Source: Antrihabitans cavernicola
GTDB taxonomy: Bacteria; Actinomycetota; Actinomycetes; Mycobacteriales; Mycobacteriaceae
Assembly (NCBI RefSeq): GCF_008297975.1
Contig: NZ_VLNY01000003.1
Span: 1-64,000, forward strand
Length of the DNA stretch: 64,000 nt
Direction: 5' to 3'
This document shows, piece by piece, positions 20,086-28,452 of the stretch. The stretch's first letter is position 1. Each line of letters opens with the position of its first letter. A model generated the notes under the pieces. The model searched no databases, was not told where the DNA came from, and worked only from the letters and a program-made list of their open reading frames with translations. The position numbers were made by a program, and so were the translations under genes.

Positions 20086-20565
20086 TCAGACAGGTTTCAA
20101 TCGAATCGGCCGGGCATGGATCAAGCCGAGGGGATCGAGATATTCGCGATCCCGCCGCAGCCCCCAGTGCAGGCACGCGACCGCGGCGCAGTCCGGATGC
20201 CCCGGTTCCAGCGTCCCGATCGGCGAACCGCGGCTGACGCGTCGACCCTCGACGACGGTCGCAGTGACCGGCTCGTAGGTGGTTCGCATGCCGCCGTCGT
20301 GATCGATCGACACCACCGGTTTGCCGCCGACTGTGCCGACGAAGACCACGATTCCCGCTCCCGCGGCTACTACCACCTGTCCCGGTGCGCCGGCAAGATC
20401 GACGCCACGATGCCCGGGCAGCCAGTTCTGCTCGGGTTTGGCGAAGGCGCGCACCACCTTCGGGCGCGGAGCCAACGGCCACGTGTAGTCGCCGACCGGC
20501 GCGGCCTCCGCATGCGACCCGCCGACTAGAAGCACCAGCAGAATTGCCCCCAACTTCCACCCCAT
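20086..20565 (-). CDS. M23 (LytM-like) peptidase, secreted
   Basis: A 159-residue protein with a short signal sequence (GWKLGAILLVLLVGGSHAEA) and one M23 domain. Zinc ligands are probably His and Asp in HRGVDL and the His in LHWGL, where the usual HxH is reduced to one visible histidine after Leu. It may therefore be active or a degenerate activator of cell-wall hydrolases. ATG 20565 is preferred to a start at 20700, which would bury the signal peptide. M. tuberculosis also places such a gene between xerC and rpsB. Confidence 0.85.
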   Translation of the reverse strand: MGWKLGAILLVLLVGGSHAEAAPVGDYTWPLAPRPKVVRAFAKPEQNWLPGHRGVDLAGAPGQVVVAAGAGIVVFVGTVGGKPVVSIDHDGGMRTTYEPVTATVVEGRRVSRGSPIGTLEPGHPDCAAVACLHWGLRRDREYLDPLGLIHARPIRLKPV

Positions 20566-20753
20566 CGGACCAGCGTGAGGCGTCCGACGCGTCGATGGGG
20601 GCTCCGGATCGAATCTGTGGACAACTTTTCGGTTATGCACAGGGCGAACACGCGTAAGGGACCGCCAGTCCGCTAGGTCGGTATCGTGGAGCGGCGGCAC
20701 TCGGAGTGCCGCTGTGACGATCAGAGCGTTGACTATCAGATGGGCGCAGAACC

Positions 20754-21947
20754 TTGGCGAACAACGAATCGCTTCAGTCCGAGCCGGGCGTGGCCGAAGC
20801 AGAGGCGGCGCGATCCGGACCCGCGCGAATCCTGCGCATCATCCCGGTCGTCCTGATTCTGGGGCTGCTCTTCGGTATCCCGTGGTTGGTGCTGGTCGCG
20901 TCCGCGCAGTGGCCGATGGTTGTCGTTGCACTCGGCTCGGCGCTGGTCGTCGCGGCATTCGTCGCGTTGCCGCTGCTGATGATGTTGGGCCACGGTCGTC
21001 GACATCTCGATCGTGCTGCCGCCGTCGGCGACGGACTGCTCGGCACGGTCTGGGTGCTGTTCGTCTGGACCTTGCTCGGCCTGCTGCTGCGTCTCGCGTT
21101 GTCGTTGGCCGGAATCGGCAGCGCGGCCCGAATCTCGGCAATCGTCACGCTCATAGTTGTTGCCGCGCTGTTGGTCTGGGGTTACACCGAGGCCATGCGG
21201 ATCCCGCGAATCAAGAATGTCGACGTCGTGATTCCGCGTCTCGGGAAGGGACTCGACGGGCTACGCGTCGTCGCCATCACCGATACCCATTTCGGACCGA
21301 TCAACCGGACGAAGTGGTCGCACGGCGTCGCAGACGCGGTCAACGGCCTCGACGCCGACATCCTGTGCCACGTCGGTGACATCGCCGACGGCACCGCCGT
21401 CCAGCGTGCTGCGATGGCTGCGCCGCTGGCGACCATGCGAGCACGATTCGCGCGTGTCTACGTCACCGGCAACCACGAGTACTTCAGTGAGGCGCAGGGC
21501 TGGCTCGAGCACATGGATCACCTCGGCTGGGACGTCCTGCACAATCGCCACACGGTCGTCGAACGCGCTGGTGACCGCCTCGTGGTCGCAGGGATCGACG
21601 ACGCTACAGCGAAATCGTCGGGCGTTTCCGGCCACGGCGCCAACCTCGCAGCGGCGTTGGCAGGCACCGACCCCGACTTGCCCGTCTTCCTGCTCGCACA
21701 CCAACCGAAGCAGATCGGCGGTGCGGTGAGCGCAGGCGTCGACCTGCAGATTTCCGGCCATACTCACGGCGGTCAGATCTGGCCGTTCAACTACCTCGTT
21801 CGTCTGGATCAGCCGGTTGTCCACGGGCTGAGCAAGCACGGGGAGCGCACCCAGCTGTATACGAGCCGCGGGTCCGGCTTCTGGGGCCCGCCGTTCCGGG
21901 TGTTCGCACCGAGCGAGATCACCGTGCTCACGCTGCGATCCGCTTAG
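20754..21947 (+). CDS. Membrane-anchored metallophosphoesterase
   Basis: A 397-residue protein with four N-terminal transmembrane segments (about 25-165) followed by a calcineurin-like phosphoesterase domain: AITDTHFGP, HVGDIADG, VTGNHEYF, and SGHTHGGQIWP give the expected Asp/His/Asn metal ligands. Physiological substrate unknown; relatives cleave nucleotide-lipid or cyclic nucleotide phosphates. The start is uncertain: TTG 20754 gives the full frame without a good ribosome site; GTG 20790 is an alternative. Confidence 0.85.
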   Translation: MANNESLQSEPGVAEAEAARSGPARILRIIPVVLILGLLFGIPWLVLVASAQWPMVVVALGSALVVAAFVALPLLMMLGHGRRHLDRAAAVGDGLLGTVWVLFVWTLLGLLLRLALSLAGIGSAARISAIVTLIVVAALLVWGYTEAMRIPRIKNVDVVIPRLGKGLDGLRVVAITDTHFGPINRTKWSHGVADAVNGLDADILCHVGDIADGTAVQRAAMAAPLATMRARFARVYVTGNHEYFSEAQGWLEHMDHLGWDVLHNRHTVVERAGDRLVVAGIDDATAKSSGVSGHGANLAAALAGTDPDLPVFLLAHQPKQIGGAVSAGVDLQISGHTHGGQIWPFNYLVRLDQPVVHGLSKHGERTQLYTSRGSGFWGPPFRVFAPSEITVLTLRSA

Positions 21948-21970
21948 CGCGAAAACCTGCTGTACCGTAG

Positions 21971-21984
21971 TTAGGTAATCCTAA
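21971..21984 (+). promoter_or_regulatory. IdeR/DtxR-like iron box
   Basis: TTAGGTAATCCTAA is a palindrome (TTAGG/CCTAA) that matches 12 of the first 14 bases of the IdeR consensus, and lies 16 bp before the viuB start, where a bound repressor would stop transcription or initiation. Predicts iron-repressed expression. Confidence 0.7.
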
Positions 21985-22000
21985 TAACGCGGGAGGTTTC

Positions 22001-22738
22001 GTGGCGAGACGACAGACGACGTTGACGGTCCAACGGACCGCGCGGGTGACGCCGAACATGGTGCGCGTGTACTTGGGCGATCCAGGCTTCGACGATTTCG
22101 AACCGAACGAGTTCACGGACTCGTACGTGAAGCTGCTCTTCGACGACGACGTGAAGCGCACGTACACGGTCCGATCGGTCGACGTCGAGGCGCGTGAGAT
22201 CGCGATCGACTTCGTCGTACACGGTGACGACGGCATCGCCGGCCCCTGGGCGGCGAAGGTGACACCGGGGGAGACGATCTCGATGTTCGGCCCCGGCGGC
22301 GCCTATGCGCCGCGGACGGATGCCGATTGGCATCTGCTGGCAGGCGACGAGTCGGCGATACCGGCGATCTCGGCAGCCGTTGCAGCGCTGCCGGACGCGG
22401 CGACGGCGAAGGTCTTCATCGAGGTGATCGACGTCGACGGCGAGGTCGAGCTGCCCAGCCGCGCCAAGGTCGACCTGCAGTTCGTGCATCGGGGAACAGG
22501 TGACACCTCACCCCTGGTGGACGCCGTGCGAGAGGCCGAATGGCTCCCGGGTCAGCCGCACGTGTTCATCCACGGTGAGGCGGACGCGGTGATGCACGGG
22601 CTGCGTAGATACATCCGCCGTGACCGCGGAGTGGCCGCCGAATGGGCATCCATTTCGGGGTACTGGCGACGCGGTCGGACCGAGGAGGGCTTCCGGGTCT
22701 GGAAGTCGGAGTTGGCGGCAGCCGAGGCCCCGGCCTGA
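22001..22738 (+). CDS. viuB: Siderophore-interacting protein (ferric-siderophore reductase, ViuB-like)
   Basis: A 245-residue FAD-binding reductase that releases iron from imported siderophores. N-terminal FAD domain (RTYTVRSVDVEAREIAIDFVVHG, then GPWAAKVTPGE) and C-terminal NAD(P)H-binding domain with HLLAGDESAIPAI and VFIHGEADAV; ends in SGYWRRGRTEEGFRVWK. GTG 22001 follows GGGAGG. Mtb Rv2895c (viuB) lies in the same neighbourhood. The iron box upstream supports the role. Confidence 0.9.
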   Translation: MARRQTTLTVQRTARVTPNMVRVYLGDPGFDDFEPNEFTDSYVKLLFDDDVKRTYTVRSVDVEAREIAIDFVVHGDDGIAGPWAAKVTPGETISMFGPGGAYAPRTDADWHLLAGDESAIPAISAAVAALPDAATAKVFIEVIDVDGEVELPSRAKVDLQFVHRGTGDTSPLVDAVREAEWLPGQPHVFIHGEADAVMHGLRRYIRRDRGVAAEWASISGYWRRGRTEEGFRVWKSELAAAEAPA

Positions 22739-22981
22739 CGGAGGCCTGCTCGCCAGTTATGACCTGCGCGTTCGAGCGCCTACACTGGTCGGGCGGTCTG
22801 TGCTCGCACAGGCCGACTTCGCGCGCCCGCGTATCGAGATGTTCCATTGTTTCGAACGAGGCCGTCGGCTGGTCCCGCTGGAGCTAGATGCAAAAGCGCA
22901 GGTCCTACGGTCTGCGGACGCCAGGGCAGGGGTCGAACTACGTCTCCTGCGACAACCGGCAATGAAAGAGAGATAACAGCC
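22739..22981 (+). promoter_or_regulatory. rpsB: rpsB promoter and long leader
   Basis: This 243-bp gap contains no credible gene. A TACACT -10-like hexamer at 22781-22786 would give a leader of about 190 bases before rpsB, long enough to hold regulatory structure such as autogenous control by S2. No classical riboswitch was recognised. Confidence 0.45.
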
Positions 22982-23836
22982 ATGGCTGTTGTAACAATGA
23001 AGCAGCTGCTCGACAGCGGCGCTCACTTCGGGCATCAGACCCGCCGTTGGAACCCGAAGATGAAGCGATTCATCTTCACCGACCGCAACGGCATCTACAT
23101 CATCGACTTGCAGCAGACGCTGACCTACATCGACAAGGCGTACGAGTTCGTCAAGGAGACCGTTGCCCACGGCGGCACCGTCCTCTTCGTCGGTACCAAG
23201 AAGCAGGCGCAGGAATCGATCGCAGCCGAGGCCACCCGCGTCGGCATGCCCTACGTGAACCAGCGCTGGCTCGGTGGCATGCTCACCAACTTCTCCACCG
23301 TGCACAAGCGTCTTCTCCGCCTCAAGGAGCTCGAGGCCATGGAGCAGACCGGTGGCTTCGAGGGTCGCACCAAGAAGGAAATCCTCATGCTCACGCGTGA
23401 GATGACCAAGCTGGATCGCACCCTCGGTGGTATCCGGGACATGGCCAAGGTTCCGTCGGCCATCTGGGTCGTCGACACCAACAAGGAGCACATCGCCGTC
23501 GGTGAGGCTCGCAAGCTGAACATCCCGGTTATCGCAATCCTGGACACCAACTGCGATCCCGACTTGGTCGACTACCCGATCCCGGGTAACGACGACGCGA
23601 TCCGTTCCGCGGCACTGCTGACCAAGGTTGTCGCCTCTGCTGTCGCCGAAGGCGTGCAGGCCCGTGCGGGCCAGTCGTCCTCCGACGACAAGCCTGAGGT
23701 CGGCGCGGGCGAGCCGCTCGCCGAGTGGGAGCTCGAGCAACTCGCGCAGGCATCCCCGGCCGCCGAGGCCACCCAGGAAGCCGCTGCCGAGGCGCCTGCC
23801 GCCGAGGCTGCCGCAGCTCCGGCTGCCGACGCCTGA
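22982..23836 (+). CDS. rpsB: 30S ribosomal protein S2
   Basis: Structural protein of the small subunit. 284 residues beginning [19 protein letters not shown], with the family core [19 protein letters not shown] and PGNDDAIRS. The C-terminal 40 residues are an alanine/glutamate-rich tail found in actinobacterial S2. Followed by tsf after 112 bp containing a strong hairpin. Confidence 0.97.
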   Translation: MAVVTMKQLLDSGAHFGHQTRRWNPKMKRFIFTDRNGIYIIDLQQTLTYIDKAYEFVKETVAHGGTVLFVGTKKQAQESIAAEATRVGMPYVNQRWLGGMLTNFSTVHKRLLRLKELEAMEQTGGFEGRTKKEILMLTREMTKLDRTLGGIRDMAKVPSAIWVVDTNKEHIAVGEARKLNIPVIAILDTNCDPDLVDYPIPGNDDAIRSAALLTKVVASAVAEGVQARAGQSSSDDKPEVGAGEPLAEWELEQLAQASPAAEATQEAAAEAPAAEAAAAPAADA

Positions 23837-23862
23837 TCGGTTCAGCCCTACCGGACGTTCAT

Positions 23863-23898
23863 CTTGCCGACCTTTCCAATCGCGGAAAGGTCGGCAAG
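23863..23898 (+). terminator. Hairpin between rpsB and tsf
   Basis: A perfect 15-bp inverted repeat CTTGCCGACCTTTCC / GGAAAGGTCGGCAAG with a six-base loop, 26 bp after the rpsB stop and 50 bp before the tsf start. No T-tract. It may reduce readthrough so that S2 is made in larger amounts than EF-Ts, or stabilise the rpsB mRNA end. Confidence 0.75.
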
Positions 23899-23948
23899 CA
23901 TGATTCCAGACTCCAGCACGCCCAATCTTCGAAGGAGGCTCGCCCACG

Positions 23949-24785
23949 ATGGCGAACGCCGAAACACCGAAATACACCGCCGCTGACGTCAAGCGGCTCC
24001 GTGAGCTCACCGGCTCCGGAATGATGGATTGTAAGAACGCACTTGCCGACAACGACGGCGATTTCGACAAGGCCGTCGAGCAGCTGCGGATCAAGGGTGC
24101 CAAGGACGTCGGCAAGCGCGCCGAGCGCTCCACGGCCGAAGGCCTGGTCGTCGCCAAGGGTGGCGTCCTCGTCGAAATCAACTGCGAGACCGACTTCGTC
24201 GCCAAGAACGACGAGTTCCAGCAGGTTGCCGACGCGATCGTCACCGCTGCTGCCGCAGCCAAGCCTGCCGACCTCGACGCCCTCAAGGCGCTCGACGTCA
24301 ACGGCAAGACCGTCGACGCCACCGTCCAGGAACTTTCCGCCAAGATCGGCGAAAAGCTGGAACTGCGTCGCGTCGTGTCCTACGACGGCCCGGTTGCCAC
24401 CTACCTGCACAAGCGCAGTGCGGATCTGCCCCCGACAGTCGGCGTTCTCGTCGAGTACAAGGGCGAGGGTGACGCTGCCGCGGAGGCCGCTCGCGGTGCC
24501 GCCATGCAGGTCGCAGCACTCAAGGCGAAGTACGTCACCCGCGACGAGGTCCCGGCGGACGTCGTCGACGGCGAGCGTCGCATCGCCGAGCAGACCGCCA
24601 AGGAAGAGGGCAAGCCGGAGGCTGCGCTGCCGAAGATCGTCGAAGGCCGCGTCAACGGCTTCTTCAAGGATGTCGTGCTGACCGAGCAGTCCTCGGTGCA
24701 GGATTCCAAGAAGTCGGTCAAGGCCATCCTCGACGAGGCCGGCGTGACCATCACCCGTTTCGCACGCTTCGAGGTCGGTCAGTAA
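23949..24785 (+). CDS. tsf: Translation elongation factor Ts
   Basis: Nucleotide-exchange factor for EF-Tu. The 278-residue product has the N-terminal UBA-like domain with [16 protein letters not shown], the family block [14 protein letters not shown], and the normal length for actinobacteria. AAGGAGG precedes the ATG. Ends transcription at a long palindrome just after the stop. Confidence 0.97.
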   Translation: MANAETPKYTAADVKRLRELTGSGMMDCKNALADNDGDFDKAVEQLRIKGAKDVGKRAERSTAEGLVVAKGGVLVEINCETDFVAKNDEFQQVADAIVTAAAAAKPADLDALKALDVNGKTVDATVQELSAKIGEKLELRRVVSYDGPVATYLHKRSADLPPTVGVLVEYKGEGDAAAEAARGAAMQVAALKAKYVTRDEVPADVVDGERRIAEQTAKEEGKPEAALPKIVEGRVNGFFKDVVLTEQSSVQDSKKSVKAILDEAGVTITRFARFEVGQ

Positions 24786-24800
24786 CCGACCTCAGCGCAC

Positions 24801-24844
24801 AGCAGTCGACCCCGTACGCCGCGCGGCGTACGGGGTCGACTGCT
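24801..24844 (+). terminator. 44-bp perfect palindrome terminator after tsf
   Basis: Two 22-bp arms meet without spacer (centre at 24822/24823) and begin 16 bp after the tsf stop. A short TTCTGGG follows. It lies just before the 3' end of the convergent SnoaL-like gene and probably serves both strands. Confidence 0.88.
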
Positions 24845-24853
24845 TTCTGGGTA

Positions 24854-25282
24854 TCACCCAAGTGCTGCAACCACTTCCGGCAGCCTGCCGACTGCGTGAG
24901 CCAATGCGAGATGGTTGTGATAGTCCCGCGATTCGACGATCTTGCCGTCGCGCACCCGCATCACCACGATGTTCGCGACCTCGAATCGTTTGCCGGTCGC
25001 GACGATCAGCGCGTGATAGTCGAATTCGCCGATCACCACCTCCGGATCGTCGGTCCGATGGATCACCAGGTTGGCAACGTCGAACTGGAGCGCCGCTGCG
25101 GCGGGCGATGCGAAGTGTTCGCGTATCTCGTCGCTGCCGTGCCATGCAGTGGTGCCGACCATTCCGAATGCGTGCCGAACCTCGGCGTTCTCGGCGTACA
25201 ACTCGTGGAGTCGGTCTCGGCGACCAGTTGCGATTCCGTGGATCAGTGCCTCGAATACTGCGCTGGGAGTGGGTGTCGGCAT
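24854..25282 (-). CDS. SnoaL/NTF2-like protein
   Basis: A 142-residue alpha+beta cone protein (PSAVFEALIHGIATGRRD, then IVVMRVRDGKIVESRDYHNH) of the SnoaL-like group, which includes isomerases, cyclases and many proteins of unknown role. Divergent from the tetR gene with twin operators between them, so it is the likely target of that repressor. Confidence 0.8.
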   Translation of the reverse strand: MPTPTPSAVFEALIHGIATGRRDRLHELYAENAEVRHAFGMVGTTAWHGSDEIREHFASPAAAALQFDVANLVIHRTDDPEVVIGEFDYHALIVATGKRFEVANIVVMRVRDGKIVESRDYHNHLALAHAVGRLPEVVAALG

Positions 25283-25310
25283 AGTGATCCTCCGAAGGTC
25301 GATGGCATAA

Positions 25311-25328
25311 TCGGAGCGTAGACTCCGT
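25311..25328. promoter_or_regulatory. TetR operator 1
   Basis: TCGGAGC-GTAG-ACTCCGT: right arm identical to operator 2, left arm differing in two of seven bases. Centre lies 30 bp from operator 2, about three DNA turns, so two dimers could bind the same face. Confidence 0.75.
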
Positions 25329-25340
25329 TAATGCTAACAT

Positions 25341-25358
25341 ACGGAGTGACAACTCCGT
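25341..25358. promoter_or_regulatory. TetR operator 2
   Basis: ACGGAGT-GACA-ACTCCGT, a perfect 7-bp inverted repeat with four-base spacer, 30 bp before the tetR start. Typical of TetR autoregulation and control of the divergent gene. Confidence 0.8.
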
Positions 25359-25388
25359 TTGTCAATCGCCAGTCGAGAGAGGGTCCTT

Positions 25389-25955
25389 ATGCCCGACAAA
25401 CCGCTGCGAGCCGACGCGCGACGCAATCGCGCTCGCTTGCTGGAGGTGGCCGAGGAAGTGTTCTCGACCGAGGGTGCGGCGGCGTCCACCGAAGCCATCG
25501 CCCGGCGTGCCGGAGTGGGGATCGGGACGGTGTTTCGACACTTCCCGACCAAAGAAGACCTCCTGGAGGCGGTGTTCGTCGAACACATGCACCGGCTGGC
25601 CGCGTCTGCAGAAACGCTCGCCGATACCGGGGATCCGAGCACGGCTTTCTTCGAGTTCTTCCGTGCCGTGGTCGACGGCTCGGTGACCAAGAACGCGCTG
25701 GTCGGGGCGTTGGAGGCTGTCGGTCTGGATGCGCGAGACGCGGCATCCTCGACGCGGGGCGAACTCAGGGGCGCGGTCACGACCCTCCTTGCCGGTGCAC
25801 AGCGGGTCGGAGCCGTCAGGGCGGACGTCGACACCGCGGAGGTGTTCGCGCTGTTGGTCGGCGCGTCGCGCGCGGTGGAGCACGCTGCCCGCTTCGATGT
25901 CGTAGGCGAGCGCACTGTCGGCTTGATCTTGGACGGTCTGCGGCCGCAGAAGTAA
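25389..25955 (+). CDS. TetR-family transcriptional regulator
   Basis: A 188-residue regulator with N-terminal helix-turn-helix STEAIARRAGVGIGTVFRHF followed by PTKEDLLEAVF, and a helical ligand domain. ATG 25389 is preceded by AGAGAGGG and is preferred to an upstream in-frame GTG near the operator. Predicted to repress itself and the divergent SnoaL-like gene through the two ACGGAGT operators. The ligand is unknown. Confidence 0.88.
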   Translation: MPDKPLRADARRNRARLLEVAEEVFSTEGAAASTEAIARRAGVGIGTVFRHFPTKEDLLEAVFVEHMHRLAASAETLADTGDPSTAFFEFFRAVVDGSVTKNALVGALEAVGLDARDAASSTRGELRGAVTTLLAGAQRVGAVRADVDTAEVFALLVGASRAVEHAARFDVVGERTVGLILDGLRPQK

Positions 25956-25971
25956 TCCCGACGCCATAATC

Positions 25972-25990
25972 CCTGCCTCGATGAGGCAGG
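25972..25990 (+). terminator. Hairpin between tetR and pyrH
   Basis: CCTGCCTC-GAT-GAGGCAGG, an 8-bp perfect stem with a three-base loop, 17 bp after the tetR stop. An ATAGGT stretch directly after it may be part of the pyrH promoter. Confidence 0.65.
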
Positions 25991-26059
25991 ATAGGTGTGC
26001 CGTCCTGGAGGAATCCGTGGATGGCCGTTCTATGTACACCACCATTTTCGAGGAGACCG

Positions 26060-26791
26060 ATGACGGATCCGGCTACCGACCGACCTGGCTATCAGCGCGT
26101 CGTACTCAAACTCGGTGGCGAAATGTTCGGTGGCGGCAAGGTGGGCCTCGATCCCGACGTGGTGACCACGGTGGCGGAGCAGATCGCTGAAGTGGTTCGC
26201 GGTGGCGTCCAGGTGGCAGTGGTGATCGGCGGCGGCAACTTCTTCCGCGGCGCCGAACTCGAAGAACACGGCATGGAACGTGCGAGGTCGGACTACATGG
26301 GCATGCTCGGTACGGTCATGAACAGTCTTGCGCTGCAAGACTTCCTGGAGAAGCAGGGTGTCCAGACGCGCGTGCAGACGGCCATCACCATGGGTCAGGT
26401 TGCCGAACCGTACCTGCCGCTGCGAGCCCGCCGACACCTCGAGAAGGGTCGCGTCGTGATCTTCGGCGCGGGCATGGGAATGCCGTACTTCTCCACGGAC
26501 ACGACGGCTGCGCAGCGCGCTCTCGAGATCGGCGCGGAGGTCGTTCTCATGGCGAAGGCCGTCGACGGCGTGTACTCGGCCGATCCGCGAACGGATCCGA
26601 CTGCCGAGCTGTACACCCAGATCACCCATCGAGAGGTGATCGAACAAGGGCTCAAGGTTGCCGACGCGACGGCGTTCAGCCTCTGCATGGACAATCAGAT
26701 GCCGATGCTGGTTTTCAATCTCCTTACGCAGGGAAATATTGCCAGGGCGGTATCGGGTGAGAAGATCGGAACACTGGTCAAAACAGATTGA
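26060..26791 (+). CDS. pyrH: UMP kinase
   Basis: Phosphorylates UMP to UDP (EC 2.7.4.22) as a hexamer. The 243-residue protein has [23 protein letters not shown] and the aspartate-rich [14 protein letters not shown] loop of the amino-acid-kinase fold. ATG 26060 follows GAGGAG; the in-frame extension to 25997 has no family similarity. First gene of the pyrH-frr-cdsA block. Confidence 0.96.
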   Translation: MTDPATDRPGYQRVVLKLGGEMFGGGKVGLDPDVVTTVAEQIAEVVRGGVQVAVVIGGGNFFRGAELEEHGMERARSDYMGMLGTVMNSLALQDFLEKQGVQTRVQTAITMGQVAEPYLPLRARRHLEKGRVVIFGAGMGMPYFSTDTTAAQRALEIGAEVVLMAKAVDGVYSADPRTDPTAELYTQITHREVIEQGLKVADATAFSLCMDNQMPMLVFNLLTQGNIARAVSGEKIGTLVKTD

Positions 26792-26843
26792 GCACGACCA
26801 GCCGCGATAGATACTTGCGCGAACGATACTTGGAGGAACGGCC

Positions 26844-27401
26844 GTGATTGATGAAGCTCTCTTCGAGGCCGAGGAGAAGATGGAGAAAGCCGTCTCGGTA
26901 GCGAGGGACGATCTCGGCAGCATCCGTACCGGACGCGCCAACCCTGGCATGTTCGCGCGCATCGTCGTCGAGTACTATGGTGCGCTCACGCCGATCACAC
27001 AGATCTCCAGCATCAACGTTCCCGAGGCGCGTTTGGTGGTCGTGAAGCCGTACGAGCCGGCGCAGCTCGGTCCGATCGAGACAGCGATTCGCAACTCCGA
27101 TCTGGGCGTGAACCCCACCAACGACGGCAACCTGATCCGCATTGCCGTTCCGCAGCTCACCGAAGAGCGCCGCCGTGAACTGGTGAAGCAGGCGAAGGCG
27201 AAGGCCGAGGATGGCAAGATTTCCGTGCGCGGTGTCCGACGCAAGTCGATGGACGAACTGTCGCGGATCCAGAAGGACGGCGAGGCCGGCGAGGACGAAG
27301 TGGGTCGCGCCGAGAAGGAACTCGACAAGCTGACCGGCAAGTACACGGCGCAGATCGACGAATTGGTCAAGCACAAAGAAGCGGAATTGCTCGAGGTCTA
27401 G
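26844..27401 (+). CDS. frr: Ribosome recycling factor
   Basis: Splits post-termination ribosomes with EF-G. The 185-residue product starts [17 protein letters not shown] and contains [12 protein letters not shown] and the C-terminal domain I helices ([20 protein letters not shown]). GTG start after GGAGGA. Standard neighbour of pyrH. Confidence 0.96.
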   Translation: MIDEALFEAEEKMEKAVSVARDDLGSIRTGRANPGMFARIVVEYYGALTPITQISSINVPEARLVVVKPYEPAQLGPIETAIRNSDLGVNPTNDGNLIRIAVPQLTEERRRELVKQAKAKAEDGKISVRGVRRKSMDELSRIQKDGEAGEDEVGRAEKELDKLTGKYTAQIDELVKHKEAELLEV

Positions 27402-27458
27402 GCCGCTCGAGTATTACGTTTGCTCGAGATCCAGCCAGGAAGCGACAGGAGTAAGACC

Positions 27459-28451
27459 GTGCCGACACAGGAGGGGACCCCGCACGCCGGCGTTCCCGAC
27501 GAGCCCGCGTTGGATGTTCCCCCGCCGCAGCCGTCGGAGTCTGCGCCCGTCGCTGAGGCAGCCAAGGCTGAGGCGTCCAAGGCTGGGGCATCCAAGGCGG
27601 AGCCGTCCAAGGCGGAGCCGTCCAAGGCGGGGGCATCCAAGGCCGGCCGCAATCTGCCCGCCGCAATGGGTGTCGGCCTGACGCTGGGCATCTCGCTCAT
27701 CTTGATCCTGACGTTCGTACCGCGCGTGTGGATCGGCGTCATCTCCGTTGCGCTCGCGATCGCGACGTGGGAAGTTGCGCGCCGATTGCGCGAAGCGGAC
27801 GTTCTGGTGCCGCGAATCCCGCTGATCGTCGGCGGCCAAGCCGTTATCTGGTTGGGCTGGCCGTACGGTGCGATGGGCGTCCTCAGCTCGTTCATGGCGA
27901 CGGTCCTGGCCTGCATGGTGTGGCGACTGTTCGATCACGGCCTCCGTGCGACACCTCGAAACTTCTTGCGTGACACGGCAATCACGGTATTCGTTGCCGC
28001 ATGGATTCCACTGCTCGGCGCGTTCACCACGCTGATGGTGTTGGAGGAGAACGGCGCCCGCAAGGTGCTGGTGTTCATGATCGCTGTGGTCTGCTCGGAC
28101 GTCGGCGGCTACGCGGCAGGCGTGCTGTTCGGCAAACACCCCATGGTGCCCGCGATCAGCCCGAAGAAGTCGTGGGAAGGCTTCGCCGGTTCGCTGGTGT
28201 TCTGCGTGATCGGCTGTCTGCTGACGGTCACCCTGATGCTGCATGCCAACTCGCTGATCGGAATTCTGCTCGGCGTCGCCCTGGTCTTCGTCGCAACGAT
28301 GGGCGATCTGATCGAGTCGCAGATCAAGCGCGAGCTCGGCATCAAGGACATGGGTACGTTGCTGCCCGGTCACGGCGGCATCATGGATCGCCTGGATTCG
28401 CTGCTGCCGTCGGCGTTTGTCGCCTGGGCGGTTCTCACCGCGCTGGTGTAG
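27459..28451 (+). CDS. cdsA: Phosphatidate cytidylyltransferase with repeat-containing N-terminal extension
   Basis: Makes CDP-diacylglycerol from phosphatidate and CTP in the membrane (EC 2.7.7.41). The 330-residue protein has about eight membrane segments and the CdsA signature IKRELGIKDMGTLLPGHGG followed by IMDRLDS. The first 65 residues are a hydrophilic Pro/Ala/Lys extension whose core is a run of (S/A)KA(E/G)(P/A) pentapeptides. GTG 27459 follows GACAGGAG; an upstream TTG at 27420 is less likely. Confidence 0.92.
   Translation: MPTQEGTPHAGVPDEPALDVPPPQPSESAPVAEAAKAEASKAGASKAEPSKAEPSKAGASKAGRNLPAAMGVGLTLGISLILILTFVPRVWIGVISVALAIATWEVARRLREADVLVPRIPLIVGGQAVIWLGWPYGAMGVLSSFMATVLACMVWRLFDHGLRATPRNFLRDTAITVFVAAWIPLLGAFTTLMVLEENGARKVLVFMIAVVCSDVGGYAAGVLFGKHPMVPAISPKKSWEGFAGSLVFCVIGCLLTVTLMLHANSLIGILLGVALVFVATMGDLIESQIKRELGIKDMGTLLPGHGGIMDRLDSLLPSAFVAWAVLTALV
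27561..27647 (+). repeat. 15-bp tandem repeat inside cdsA
   Basis: Six head-to-tail units of consensus TCCAAGGCGGAGCCG (first unit diverged, last unit partial), encoding SKAEP/SKAGA pentapeptides. Two central units are identical. In-frame length keeps the gene open, so copy number could vary between strains. Confidence 0.85.
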
Positions 28452-28452
28452 C

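Noticed and set aside
22739-22981. A small protein gene in the rpsB leader
   Set aside because: Short frames exist on both strands but have no ribosome site or typical codon pattern; the region fits an untranslated leader.
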